This document shows positions 19,211 through 28,676 of a stretch of DNA of 64,000 nt, piece by piece (the first letter of the stretch is position 1; every line of letters starts with the position of its first letter). The stretch is from Yersinia enterocolitica (GTDB taxonomy: Bacteria > Pseudomonadota > Gammaproteobacteria > Enterobacterales > Enterobacteriaceae). A program made the position numbers and the translations under genes. Location: contig NBTC02000002.1 of NCBI GenBank assembly GCA_002082245.2, positions 4,154,001-4,218,000 of the forward strand, read 5' to 3'. The notes beneath the pieces were generated by a model, which was given only the letters and a program-made list of their open reading frames with translations, searched no databases and was not told the origin of the DNA.

Positions 19211-20269
19211 ATGATGAATATGAATAAACTATCAGGGAGTGGGCGTAAGCGGCAACTGGCGCTTATCGTCGCCGGCGTTATCATCGTCGCGGCAGTGATA
19301 TCAGGCTGGCTTTCCGTGCGGCAGACTACACTGAATCCATTATCTGAAGATGCAGAATTAGGGGCCAGTGTGGTGCATGTTGCCAGTTCGGTACCTGGCC
19401 GTATTATCTCGATTAATGTCGTGGAAAACAGCAAAGTTCGGCGGGGTGACCTGCTGTTTACCATCGAGCCGGATCTCTATCGGCTGCAAGTCGCACAGGC
19501 GCAAGCTGAATTGCAAATGGCAGAGGCTGCTCGCGATACCCAGCAACGGACGGTGGTCGCTGAACAATCCAATGCCGCGATTACCAATGAACAAATTGTA
19601 CGGGCGCAAGCCAATCTCAAGTTAGCGACTCAGACATTGGCCCGGCTACAACCTCTGCTCCCTAAAGGTTATGTCACCGCCCAGCAGGTCGATGATGCGG
19701 CGACGGCGAAACACGACGCCGAGGTCAGCCTGAAACAGGCATTAAAACAGTCATTTGCTGCGGAGGCTTTAGTCAGCACGACTGCGGCCGCTGAAGCGTT
19801 GGTAGTCGCGCGGCGCGCGGCGCTGGCTATTGCTGAACGGGAGCTGGCGAATACACAAGTACGTGCCCCCCATGATGGTCGGGTGGTGGGGCTGACGGTC
19901 TCGGCCGGGGAGTTTATCGTCCCGGATCAGGCCATTTTTACCCTTATCAATACTGAACATTGGCATGCCTCGGCCTTTTTCCGTGAAACGGAATTGAAGC
20001 ATATCAACGTGGGGGATTGCGCTACCGTGTATGTCATGGCGGACAGACAGCGTGCGATTCAGGGGCGAGTTGAGGGGATTGGTTGGGGTGTCAGCTCTGA
20101 GGATATGCTGAATATTCCACGTGGTCTGCCTTATGTCCCGAAATCATTAAATTGGGTACGTGTTGTTCAGCGTTTCCCAGTGAGAATCAGTCTGGAAAAA
20201 CCGCCGGAGGACCTGATGCGAATCGGGGCGACTGCTGTGGTTGTTGTGCGCAATGACGACGGTTGCTGA
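19211..20269 (+). CDS. mdtN: MdtN-like membrane-fusion (HlyD family) protein
   Basis: Periplasmic adaptor anchored by an N-terminal helix (LALIVAGVIIVAAVISGWLSV), linking the inner-membrane exporter to the outer-membrane channel. The 352-residue protein has a biotinyl-lipoyl-like segment (VPGRIISINVVENSKVRRGD), a coiled-coil hairpin, and the second lipoyl half (VRAPHDGRVVGLTVSAGEF). The C-terminal SLNWVRVVQRFPVRISLEK matches E. coli MdtN (SINWVRVAQRFPVKIMVDK). Several ATG codons lie at the start (19211, 19214, 19220), so the exact N-terminus is uncertain. The 3' end overlaps the next gene by 17 bp. Family assignment is firm; substrates of MdtNOP-type pumps are poorly known. Confidence 0.92.
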   Translation: MMNMNKLSGSGRKRQLALIVAGVIIVAAVISGWLSVRQTTLNPLSEDAELGASVVHVASSVPGRIISINVVENSKVRRGDLLFTIEPDLYRLQVAQAQAELQMAEAARDTQQRTVVAEQSNAAITNEQIVRAQANLKLATQTLARLQPLLPKGYVTAQQVDDAATAKHDAEVSLKQALKQSFAAEALVSTTAAAEALVVARRAALAIAERELANTQVRAPHDGRVVGLTVSAGEFIVPDQAIFTLINTEHWHASAFFRETELKHINVGDCATVYVMADRQRAIQGRVEGIGWGVSSEDMLNIPRGLPYVPKSLNWVRVVQRFPVRISLEKPPEDLMRIGATAVVVVRNDDGC

Positions 20270-22154
20270 CGGTACGCTCGGTGGCATAATCCGTCAGGCA
20301 AAAGCGGATTTAGCCTATTTCCCTGGGCGAGTGGCGATGGCCTGGCGGGTTGCTGCACTCTGTGCATTGATGGCTATGGTTGCCATGGTGTATGGCATCC
20401 CGGAATCCGCGATCAGTTGCTATCTGATTATTTTCGTCATGAAACCGGATGGCGTAGAAAGCATGGTGATGGCGATTGCTATCACCATTCTGGTGTCGCT
20501 GGTGGTTGGTCTGGTGTTTCTGCTTATTCATTTCACGTTGGAAGCCGCGCCACTGCGCATGGCAGCCTTGATTGTCAGTTCGTTTTTGTTTCTCTATCTT
20601 GGCTCAGCCAGTAAGCTCGGTCCGGTGGGGAGTATTATTGCGCTGGTTATTGCGTTTGTGATGACGCTGCTCAGTGATATACCCATGGGTGAGGTAGCAA
20701 CGCGGGGGCTGTTGTATGCCTGGTTAATGGCGGTTTCCCCGATGTTGCTGATTATTGGCTTTAACCTTTTCTTTGGCCGGGCACCCCAGACGTTATTGCG
20801 GGCCAGTTTAGCCGAGCGACTTTTCACCGTAGCCGAGACATTGCGCCAACCCGATGCCACCAATATGGCTAAGCTAACTGAGCTACTACAGGAAGGGCAA
20901 AATGAGCATCAACAGCGGGCGCTTTTTGTACGTATCTTCCATCTACGCCCCTCGTCTGAAGCAGCCTGGTTGGAAAGTGCCGTAAAAAGCAGTTATCGCC
21001 TGCTATTGGCAACGTCAGCTTTATCTGCTGGCTCACCAGAGAATGAGCGTATTGAACTCGCGGGCTACTGTTGCGATGCGGCACAGGCGATAGCGGCGGG
21101 CAATCTTGCTGTTACCCCTCACTTTGCTATTGAGAATGCGGGTGATGAGATCAATGAAATCAGAAACGCACTGCTAGCACTGGCGAATGCGGATAATGGG
21201 CAAGATTTGGCTGCCCCGAAATCCTCATTCTTTGCCGCAGATGCACTGACCAATCCTGCTCATCAGCGTTTTGCGCTAAAGACCACCGCCGCCGCCCTAA
21301 TTTGCTATCTGGTCTATACCGCATTGGATTGGCAGGATATCCATACTGCCATGATCACCTGCTATGTCGCGGCGTTAGGTACCACCGGTGAGACAGTGCA
21401 TAAACTGGTACTGCGGATTATCGGGTGCTTGATCGGCGCGTTAATGGGGGTTCTGGCGATCATTTTCATTATTCCCTACCTGAGTGATATTGGTCAATTG
21501 ATGGCGCTGGTGTTTGGCTGCATTCTATTGGCCGCTTGGGTTTCCTGTGGCAGCGAACGTATCGCTTATGCCGGTGTGCAGGTTGGGCTGGCATTCCTGC
21601 TGACGGTGTTGCAAGGCTTCGGGCCAAGTACAGATCTGGGGGTGGCACTCGATAGGGTGCTTGGGATCTTACTGGGTAATCTGGTGGTGTATTTGATTTT
21701 TACCCGGTTGTGGCCGGTGGCTATTGTAGATGCGGTGCGCATACATATTAGTAACACGTTGACGGGACTGACAAATTTGGCAGCGCTGTCGCCTGATGCA
21801 CGGCCTGCGGCACTAAGAGAAGCGACAACCATTGAGGCGGAGATTACCCAAGCGCGAGAAGAGCTGGCACTGGTTCCCTTTGAGCCAGCACAATTACGCC
21901 CTTCACGAGAAGAGTGCGCACGCTTGTACGCGATACTGGCAGAAATGAGTAAATTGTGCCCAGTGCTGTTTCTACCGACTGAAAAGTCGGCGTCTGATGT
22001 GGAACAACTGCGTCAGCTCTCGCTTGTCGGTGACATTACCGCGCAACAAGGCGAGCACGTGCCAGAGAGAGAATCTTCATGGCAGGGGTTATCGCCAGTT
22101 GAACTGACTATTGGGCAACGTATAAAAAGACTCGGGGAACTTCTGGGAACTTGA
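20253..22154 (+). CDS. mdtO: MdtO-like FUSC/AaeB-type exporter
   Basis: Inner-membrane exporter of the aromatic-acid-exporter/FUSC superfamily, 633 residues. It shows the family's two-fold layout: about six hydrophobic segments at residues 25-170, a soluble part, a second set from about 340-480, then a soluble tail. SFFAADALTNPAHQRFALKT before the second membrane block resembles MdtO (SMAADAFTNPDYMRYAVKT). Start ATG at 20253 overlaps mdtN by 17 bp; an upstream in-frame start at 20241 is possible. Acts with the adjacent fusion protein and outer-membrane factor. Confidence 0.9.
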   Translation: MTTVADGTLGGIIRQAKADLAYFPGRVAMAWRVAALCALMAMVAMVYGIPESAISCYLIIFVMKPDGVESMVMAIAITILVSLVVGLVFLLIHFTLEAAPLRMAALIVSSFLFLYLGSASKLGPVGSIIALVIAFVMTLLSDIPMGEVATRGLLYAWLMAVSPMLLIIGFNLFFGRAPQTLLRASLAERLFTVAETLRQPDATNMAKLTELLQEGQNEHQQRALFVRIFHLRPSSEAAWLESAVKSSYRLLLATSALSAGSPENERIELAGYCCDAAQAIAAGNLAVTPHFAIENAGDEINEIRNALLALANADNGQDLAAPKSSFFAADALTNPAHQRFALKTTAAALICYLVYTALDWQDIHTAMITCYVAALGTTGETVHKLVLRIIGCLIGALMGVLAIIFIIPYLSDIGQLMALVFGCILLAAWVSCGSERIAYAGVQVGLAFLLTVLQGFGPSTDLGVALDRVLGILLGNLVVYLIFTRLWPVAIVDAVRIHISNTLTGLTNLAALSPDARPAALREATTIEAEITQAREELALVPFEPAQLRPSREECARLYAILAEMSKLCPVLFLPTEKSASDVEQLRQLSLVGDITAQQGEHVPERESSWQGLSPVELTIGQRIKRLGELLGT

Positions 22155-22158
22155 TGAC

Positions 22159-23685
22159 ATGACGACTCACGCGGTACTGATGGCCAGGATAGCCAAAATG
22201 GGCCTTATTTGCACGGCGGCTGGCTTATGCATATTGATTACGGGGTGTGCCACTGAGCGACTTGACCTCGCGCCAGCCTCCTATTCCGAACCTTGGGTCG
22301 CGGATGCCAATACGGGCAGTGCTGCGGGCGCGGGTAATTTCTCTGTGCCAGCTAATCCGCTGGTGGCAGAACTTCCTCAGCCACCGGCAATAAAGAGCGG
22401 ACATCTTTACTCATTACCTGAGCTGATTGATATTGCCCAGAATCAGAATCCAGATACCCGCATTGCCTGGCAGCAAGCGCGACAGGCTGCATTGGCTGTC
22501 GGCATGGGGGAGGCGGTATTTTTACCGATCATTTCAGCCAGTGTTATTGGTGGCTACCAGAGTACCAGCACACCGTTACCTTACGCGATTGGCAGCCATA
22601 AGGATGTCAATACCTCTGGGAGCGCAGTTGTTCCGGCGCTGGCATTACAGTGGCTTATCTTTGATTTCGGGCAGCGTAGTGCATTACTTGACGCAGCTAA
22701 ACAAACCTCTTATGCCGCCAATGTTAGCTTTAATGGGATGCATCAGAAGCTAATCTACGATGTCACACGGACTTATTTCCAATATGGTGCCGCGCAGACC
22801 CAGAGGCAGATAGCAGAGCAAACGCTGAAAAATAGCTTAAAGATTCAAGATGCTGCCGAACAACGTCAAAAAAATGGTATTGCCACCACCGTCGAAGTGG
22901 CGTTGGCGCGCCAACAGGTGGCACAGTCTGAACTGCGCCGCGTGATGACAAAAGGTACGGAACGTGATGCTTATCAGGCATTACTGGGGGCGATGGGGGT
23001 TTCTCCCTCATTAGATATCAACATCGCTTATGCCGAAGACCGCGCTTTGCCAGATGTTGCCAGCACGCCGACCGAAAATATGATTCGTCTGGCCCTTTCC
23101 CAGCGGCCTGATGTGTTAGCCAGCTATGCGGCGGTAGAAGCTGCCAAGGCAGGTATCAAAGCCACTGAGGCCGACTTTTTGCCAAAAGTCTATCTTGCCG
23201 GAGCAGTCGCAGGCGGTGATGGGCGCTTTGATATTCAGGGTCTACCTGGGATTAGCCAGCAGACTTCATCCTCTAGCATTTTGGTGGGGGTCAGTGTTCC
23301 TCTTTACGATGGCGGGATACGGGCGGCGCGGGTCAAAGAGGCGGAGTCTCGTGCGGCAGTTGCAGCGGAAGGATTTAAGAAAACTCAGGAGTTGGCGGTG
23401 CGTGAAATCGTGGTGGCGGCGGATACTTTGCACTCGGCACTTGAGTCTAATCAGGCGGCACTCAATCTGGTGAAAACGTCATTTATCACCTATGACGCTG
23501 CACTGGAATCTTATCGTAATGGTGTAGGTACCATCACGGTCGCTAACGAAGCGGCCAATGGCTTGTTGAATGCACAACAGATGAGTACCGATGCCCACGC
23601 CGCTTCGCTGGTCGCCGCTGCCAATCTGGCTTTTGTGATGGGTAAAATGACAAATACCTCACAACCTCTTGAGTTGCTTCATTAA
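22159..23685 (+). CDS. mdtP: MdtP-like outer-membrane efflux channel (TolC/NodT family lipoprotein)
   Basis: Outer-membrane factor of 508 residues. It has a lipoprotein signal (GLCILITGCATERLDL) and the paired helical-barrel repeats of the OEP family, visible as LPELIDIAQNQNPDTRIAWQ near residue 85 and the second-half copy ENMIRLALSQRPDVLASYA near 305. It starts four bases after the exporter stop and completes a tripartite pump with the preceding two genes. It is named from gene order; sequence alone would only say NodT-family efflux lipoprotein. No clear terminator follows; a decayed minus-strand gene converges 45 bp downstream. Confidence 0.88.
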   Translation: MTTHAVLMARIAKMGLICTAAGLCILITGCATERLDLAPASYSEPWVADANTGSAAGAGNFSVPANPLVAELPQPPAIKSGHLYSLPELIDIAQNQNPDTRIAWQQARQAALAVGMGEAVFLPIISASVIGGYQSTSTPLPYAIGSHKDVNTSGSAVVPALALQWLIFDFGQRSALLDAAKQTSYAANVSFNGMHQKLIYDVTRTYFQYGAAQTQRQIAEQTLKNSLKIQDAAEQRQKNGIATTVEVALARQQVAQSELRRVMTKGTERDAYQALLGAMGVSPSLDINIAYAEDRALPDVASTPTENMIRLALSQRPDVLASYAAVEAAKAGIKATEADFLPKVYLAGAVAGGDGRFDIQGLPGISQQTSSSSILVGVSVPLYDGGIRAARVKEAESRAAVAAEGFKKTQELAVREIVVAADTLHSALESNQAALNLVKTSFITYDAALESYRNGVGTITVANEAANGLLNAQQMSTDAHAASLVAAANLAFVMGKMTNTSQPLELLH

Positions 23686-23729
23686 TCATAGAAATAAAGG
23701 GGCTTTCTTTTGGCGATAGGGGATGTCAT

Positions 23730-24209
23730 TCAGGGGGTTGCACAAATTAACACAGGAGATGATAACCCATTAATGACATAGAGGTTTTTATCTATATTTT
23801 TTACACTGACAAAATACTGTACATCATCACGTGTTGTCTGAATGAATTTCGACCAGACATTATCTGGAACATCATCAATAGCTCTTATAATTTGAGTGGT
23901 GAAGTTGACTGTATAAACACCGTTATTATCCAAGGTGGTGTAGTTGAATGGCAGAGCGCGATTTAATATATATGATGATGTTTTATCCTGCGCCGTTCCG
24001 GTGAGTTTTATAAAACCATCACCATTGCGGGATAAAAAGATACTCATATCTGCCAGTAATGAAACAGAATCATAGGTATTAATGTTTTTTTCAGGTATAG
24101 CTCAGAATCGCACTGTAAAACAACTTTAGGCAATAGTTGATAGACCCAGAAAATGGCGACGGCAGCTAATATCGTCAGGTAAACCACGGTAAGGTAACCT
24201 TTTTTTCAT
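23730..24209 (-). pseudogene. FidL-like membrane protein, frameshifted
   Basis: Read on the minus strand, an ATG at 24209 should start MKKGYLTVVYLTILAAVAIF (one membrane helix), followed by YQLLPKVVLQCDSEL. The final 105 codons (from 24047) are an open frame with SIFLSRNGDGFIKLTGTA and NRALPFNYTTLDNNG. The helix and the C-terminal part resemble FidL-like periplasmic membrane proteins found next to winged-helix regulators in Yersinia and relatives. Two frame changes are needed, both at A7 tracts (24200-24206 and 24085-24091): the first would read through with A6, the second with A8. This looks like a decayed gene, though homopolymer sequencing error or slippage cannot be excluded. Confidence 0.65.
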
Positions 24210-24508
24210 CGTGCTTCTCCCGAGTTAATCCTGATCGTTCTGCAAGAAGGGTAATCACTGTCTTCTTTTTTTGCACAGATACCAATAAAGGTAAGTTGAT
24301 TAAATTTATAATAATTACTTCCTTTTAGATAAAAAATCTCGTTATTATCATTTTTGCAGTCTATTTCATCTTAATGTAAATCGTTTTTAACGTGGTTGAT
24401 TAGCTGCTCAGTGGCAGGATAGGTGGAGTTGTTCTTAACATACAACATGCATTTCCCAATTCTACCGGCAAGTACATGGCTTTTCTTATTAATGATGATC
24501 TCAGCGAG
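24206..24508 (-). pseudogene. remnant of the upstream partner of FidL (probable CadC-type regulator C-terminus)
   Basis: On the minus strand the frame ending with TGA at 24206-24208 overlaps the fidL-like ATG (ATGA), as expected for a two-gene operon. It encodes INKKSHVLAGRIGKCMLYV and, after an in-frame TAA at 24371-24373, a continuing protein-like stretch with KGSNYYKFNQLTFIGICAKK. A further in-frame stop at 24509 closes it upstream and no N-terminal DNA-binding domain is present. FidL-like genes usually follow a membrane winged-helix regulator, so this is probably what is left of one; the identity is inferred from position, the open stretch itself is visible. Confidence 0.5.
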
Positions 24509-24884
24509 TTATAATAAATTTTGAATGTAGTTATAGTGAGCGCATATTTAAACTTTAAATAATTTATTGTCAATTTGTATTTTTAGGGAATGGCTGAGTG
24601 CGGTTTAAGTTTTTTTTGAATTCCGATATTAAAAAATGTACAAGCTACTATTGGCTATATTTTAAGATGTATAGCATCTTCCTTTATTTAATTTTTGGAG
24701 TAAAAAACTATATATCTGCTAATTTGTGGCGTATGTTGCCGCATTGTTGATCTTGAAATAGAATAAATGCTGTTTTTAGGGTGTTTGTTGTAGTTGTCAT
24801 TAGGTGTGTTTAGGTGTCATCGATACGATTTAAATTTTTATGTTGAGAATTACCGAGATACCAGCAGATCTCCCAAGAGGGTTT

Positions 24885-25495
24885 ATGAACAAATGCGTTA
24901 TGGTGGTTATTCATAAAAAAATATCTTTTTCTCTTTAGCATTGCAATCTGAACTATCCAAGCATTTAGATAAGATAACTGAATTAATACTTAATGATTCT
25001 CTATTATTCTGGCTAAAAAACACAAGTATTAAAGCTGGTTTCAAAGCAGGATACACAACGCTATTGTGAACGCCATGTTCGGGATACTCAGGGTAACAAA
25101 AACATACATTATTTATTGTGTTCTTGAATGATAGTCAGGGTTTAGCTGCCGACGGTAAATTACCTAATAATAACCCAGGCATTATATATGGTAATTATAG
25201 TAATAATATAATTGACGATATAATCCAGAGTACTATTGGTTTACTGGAGGGAAAAGAGTTACAAGCTGAAAGTAATGCAATGAGTTACCCGGCCAGTGAG
25301 AACGCACTCATGGGCAAGGAACGCACCGTTATGTGTTATTTAAAGTTAGGTATTAACCCAGTGACTATAGCCCAGATAATCAAGCTCAGCATCAAAACGG
25401 TTAATGCACATAATAACTCAATAATGAAAAAGATAAAAATGGGAAAAAGAATACAATCGTATCGTTTTCATATTAATGAGGCGTGTTTGGCGTAA
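24885..25495 (+). pseudogene. LuxR/RcsB-type regulator, decayed (intact C-terminal HTH)
   Basis: The last 125 codons (from about 25118) are open and contain a LuxR-type helix-turn-helix: LMGKERTVMCYLKLGINPVT, IAQIIKLSIKTVNAHNNSIM, then KKIKMGKR. Upstream, pieces of the N-terminal receiver-like half appear in other frames: MNKCVMVVIHKK at 24885, LALQSELSKHLDKITELIL and WLKNTSIKAGFKAGYTTLL from about 24940, then ERHVRDTQGNKNIHYLLC. The first frame change is at an A7 tract (24915-24921); at least two more are needed. Together they would give a full-length orphan regulator of about 200 residues. A short HTH-only protein might still be made from the GTG at 25118, but no ribosome site is evident. 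Confidence 0.65.
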
Positions 25496-26565
25496 TCTAG
25501 ATGGTGCCAAAATCAAGAGAGTTTTTTTGTCGATAATTTGGGACTTGTCGCTACGATGGTACAGCTCTCTTTTAACCTTCGTTCTGAATCCACCGGACCG
25601 TACAGCATTATGCTGACGAGGTAAATTGATGGGTATCGGAGTAGTGAGGGGCGGATTTTTCTGGCAAATGCCAGGTTTGGCTGTATTAAAAATGATCGCC
25701 CAGTGATGATTTTCATAGGATTAGTCTTGCTGAGGCGAGCTGATTAAGTGATCAATATCAACTTATTGACCTATGTAATTGATTTTATACATTTATCACC
25801 TAGCTATACACTTAGCGTGGCTGACGCTGGAGAGAGTCAACTCCGTACAACCGAAACCGGATTGTTCTCGGATATCATTTTTTACTTGTATTACCAACTG
25901 CGTTGATAATCGTATTTTTCGCTGCACAGCAGTTTCTCATCGGTATAAATCTGCCACATACCTCTATTTTCTGGTACTGCATGTATCATTCAATGAAATT
26001 ATATATCGATAAGTCATTTTTACGTTATTAACAGTTAACTGATTCATTGTGATAACCGTTAGGTTCCTCTTTATCCCTCTTTGTTGTGAAATACTCTGGC
26101 GTCAGATCACACTCTTAAAAAAATAAAATGTAGGACCATTCCTACAATGCATTTCGTGCAGTCTTGGTTTAAATTTCATGATGATTTTTAACGTGCTAAG
26201 GCACAAGGATTTTTTCTTACCTAACAAGAAACTTCTTATTCTTCAATGTGATGTTGCATTTTTTCTGAAATGCTAATAGTTACATTTTGTAACATTTAAC
26301 CCATTGGTGTTACCTGGCTAATGTTTTTACACTGCCGCCACTGGGTATTTAATCGATATACTTATGTGTGTGAAAAATACCTGTCAGATACTGTGTTATG
26401 CCATCCTGCGAATGCGAAGGTTATCTACGAACAATTATTTTCCTTAATTTCATTGCCACGGTTTATTGGTGAGCGATGGCTATTGTTCCAGGTGATGCCG
26501 ATTATTTTTACGCATCTTTTCAGGGGTGGATTTCCTAAATTCCCGTCCTCTAACAAGGAAAGTCA
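25496..26565. other. gene-poor AT-rich region upstream of the T6SS cluster
   Basis: About 1.07 kb in which I see no convincing gene: short open frames are present on both strands, but they lack ribosome sites and family motifs. It holds the likely regulatory region of the T6SS operon, including an inverted repeat TGTAGGACCATTCCTACA at 26129-26146. No sigma-54 -24/-12 signature was found. AAGGAA at 26551-26556 is the ribosome site of tssB. Confidence 0.6.
26131..26144. promoter_or_regulatory. candidate RcsB/RcsAB box upstream of T6SS
   Basis: TAGGACCATTCCTA agrees with the RcsAB consensus TAAGAATATTCCTA at 11 of 14 positions (counted by eye) and is embedded in an 18-bp palindrome. It lies about 420 bp before tssB. 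Prediction only; the distance to the transcription start is unknown. Confidence 0.35.
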
Positions 26566-27066
26566 ATGGCCTCGTCAAGCTTCCAAAATGAGATACCCAA
26601 AGCGCGTATTAATATTAAATTAGACCTCCACACCGGCGGTGCCCAGAAGAAAGTCGAACTACCTTTAAAACTTCTGGTGATGGGCGATTACAGCAACGGT
26701 CAGGAACAGCGTCCGCTGTCCGAACGTGAAAAGCTTAATATCAATAAAAATAATTTCAACAGCGTGTTGGCCGAGTTCCAACCGAGCCTGAAATTAACGG
26801 TGCCTGATACTTTGGCAGGGGATAATACCGATACCGCCGTATCTCTGACCTTCAACGACATGAAAGATTTCGAGCCGGAAAGTGTCGCCCGTCAAATCCC
26901 ACAACTGCGTGCCTTGCTGGCAATGCGCAATCTGCTGCGTGATCTCAAGTCCAATTTGCTGGACAACGCCACCTTCCGCCGTGAGCTGGAAAACATCCTC
27001 AAAGACGAAGCATTGAGCGATGAGCTGCGTGCTGAACTGGCGGCATTGGCCCCCAAAGACTGTTAA
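26566..27066 (+). CDS. tssB: TssB, T6SS contractile sheath small subunit
   Basis: Partner of TssC in the contractile sheath, cytoplasmic. The 166-residue product is the standard size and has the family's N-terminal pattern ASSSFQNEIPKARINIKLDL with VELPLKLLVMGDYSNGQ, and the C-terminal helices used for sheath packing (QLRALLAMRNLLRDLKSNLL). First structural gene of the cluster, followed 44 bp later by tssC. The start ATG has AAGGAA ten bases upstream. Confidence 0.97.
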   Translation: MASSSFQNEIPKARINIKLDLHTGGAQKKVELPLKLLVMGDYSNGQEQRPLSEREKLNINKNNFNSVLAEFQPSLKLTVPDTLAGDNTDTAVSLTFNDMKDFEPESVARQIPQLRALLAMRNLLRDLKSNLLDNATFRRELENILKDEALSDELRAELAALAPKDC

Positions 27067-27110
27067 TCGCCGGATTGGCTGCTTGTAGAAAGAAGAAAAG
27101 GAACATGCTG

Positions 27111-28658
27111 ATGTCTGTACAGGAAAACAGTGCGCAGGGTACTGCGACGACCGTATTAGAGAAAAACCGTCCCGTAGCCCAGGGGGTTTATGCCTCTTTA
27201 TTTGAAAAAATCAACCTGAGCCCAGTCTCCTCATTGACGGGTCTGGATGCTTTCCAGAACAACGATACCATGGCGGATGCCACTACTGATGAGCGTGTCA
27301 CTGCCGCCGTCAGTGTCTTTTTAGACCTGCTGAAGCAGTCGTCGAAAAAAGTGGAAAAGCTGGATAAAACCCTGCTGGATGGCCACATTGCGGCGCTGGA
27401 TGATCAAATCAGTCGCCAGTTGGATGCGGTGATGCATCACCCTGATTTCCAACGGGTGGAGTCGACCTGGCGTGGCGTGAAATCCCTTATCGATCAAACC
27501 GATTTCCGTCAAAACGTGCGTATCGAACTGCTGGATATCAGTAAAGATCATCTGGTGCAGGATTTTGAAGACGCCCCTGAAATCGTGCAAAGCGGTCTCT
27601 ACACCCAGACTTACATTCAGGAATACGACACCCCCGGTGGCGAACCGATTGCCGCCGCTATCTCCAACTACGAGTTCGACCGTAGCCCGCAAGATATCGC
27701 GCTATTGCGCAATATCTCCAAGGTCGCCGCGGCAGCCCATATGCCGTTTATTGGCTCAGTGGGTCCAGAGTTCTTTGGTAAAGAGAACATGGAAGAAGTG
27801 GCCGCCATCAAAGATATCGGTAACTACTTTGACCGTGCCGAATACATCAAGTGGAAAGCCTTCCGCGACTCAGATGATTCCCGCTATATCGGCCTGACCA
27901 TGCCGCGCGTGCTGGGGCGCTTACCTTACGGCCCGGACACGGTGCCGGTACGCAGCTTTAACTACGTAGAGCAGGTGAAAGGGCCGGACCATGACCGTTA
28001 TCTGTGGACCAACGCCTCGTTTGCCTTTGCCGCCAATATGGTGAAAAGCTTCATCAAAAACGGCTGGTGTGTGCAGATCCGTGGCCCGCAGGCCGGTGGC
28101 GCGGTGACCAACCTGCCTATTCACCTGTACGATTTGGGTACCGGTAATCAGGTCAAAATCCCGTCAGAAGTGATGATCCCGGAAACGCGCGAATTTGAGT
28201 TTGCCAATCTGGGCTTTATTCCGCTGTCGTACTACAAAAACCGTGATTACTCGTGCTTCTTCTCGGCCAACTCTGCCCAGAAGCCTGCGCTGTATGACAC
28301 CGCTGATGCCACTGCCAACAGCCGTATTAATGCCCGCTTGCCATACATCTTCTTGCTGTCACGCATTGCCCATTACCTGAAGCTTATTCAGCGCGAGAAC
28401 ATCGGCACCACCAAAGACCGCCGTCTGTTGGAGCTGGAGCTGAATAACTGGATCCGTGGGTTGGTGACGGAAATGACTGATCCGGGTGATGACTTGCAGG
28501 CTTCCCATCCGCTGCGTGATGCAAAAGTCACGGTGGAAGATATCGAAGACAACCCCGGTTTCTTCCGCGTGAAGCTGTATGCTGTGCCGCACTTCCAGGT
28601 TGAAGGTATGGACGTGAATCTGTCATTGGTTTCCCAGATGCCGAAGGCGAAAGCCTGA
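27111..28658 (+). CDS. tssC: TssC, T6SS contractile sheath large subunit
   Basis: Large sheath subunit, 515 residues. Characteristic segments are seen: FQRVESTWRGVKSLIDQTDF, then RIELLDISKDHLVQDF, then EPIAAAISNYEFDRSPQDIA and the conserved MPFIGSVGPEFFG. The C-terminal half has GPQAGGAVTNLPIHLYDLG. The ATG at 27111 is preferred to one at 27105 because AGGA lies at a good distance. It pairs with TssB to form the tube that fires Hcp. An ERIC-like palindrome separates it from tssK. Confidence 0.98.
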   Translation: MSVQENSAQGTATTVLEKNRPVAQGVYASLFEKINLSPVSSLTGLDAFQNNDTMADATTDERVTAAVSVFLDLLKQSSKKVEKLDKTLLDGHIAALDDQISRQLDAVMHHPDFQRVESTWRGVKSLIDQTDFRQNVRIELLDISKDHLVQDFEDAPEIVQSGLYTQTYIQEYDTPGGEPIAAAISNYEFDRSPQDIALLRNISKVAAAAHMPFIGSVGPEFFGKENMEEVAAIKDIGNYFDRAEYIKWKAFRDSDDSRYIGLTMPRVLGRLPYGPDTVPVRSFNYVEQVKGPDHDRYLWTNASFAFAANMVKSFIKNGWCVQIRGPQAGGAVTNLPIHLYDLGTGNQVKIPSEVMIPETREFEFANLGFIPLSYYKNRDYSCFFSANSAQKPALYDTADATANSRINARLPYIFLLSRIAHYLKLIQRENIGTTKDRRLLELELNNWIRGLVTEMTDPGDDLQASHPLRDAKVTVEDIEDNPGFFRVKLYAVPHFQVEGMDVNLSLVSQMPKAKA

Positions 28659-28676
28659 TTGTCATCATTTTTCAAA

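Noticed and set aside
25118..25495. LuxR HTH frame as an intact small regulator
   Set aside because: Fragments of the missing N-terminal half are recognisable just upstream in other frames, so a pseudogene is the better reading.
25513..26012. Short open frames on both strands in the region before the T6SS
   Set aside because: No ribosome sites, no motifs, atypical composition for neighbouring genes.
26281..26565. Sigma-54 promoter for the T6SS operon
   Set aside because: No GG-N10-GC pattern with the expected TGGCAC/TTGC context was found near tssB.
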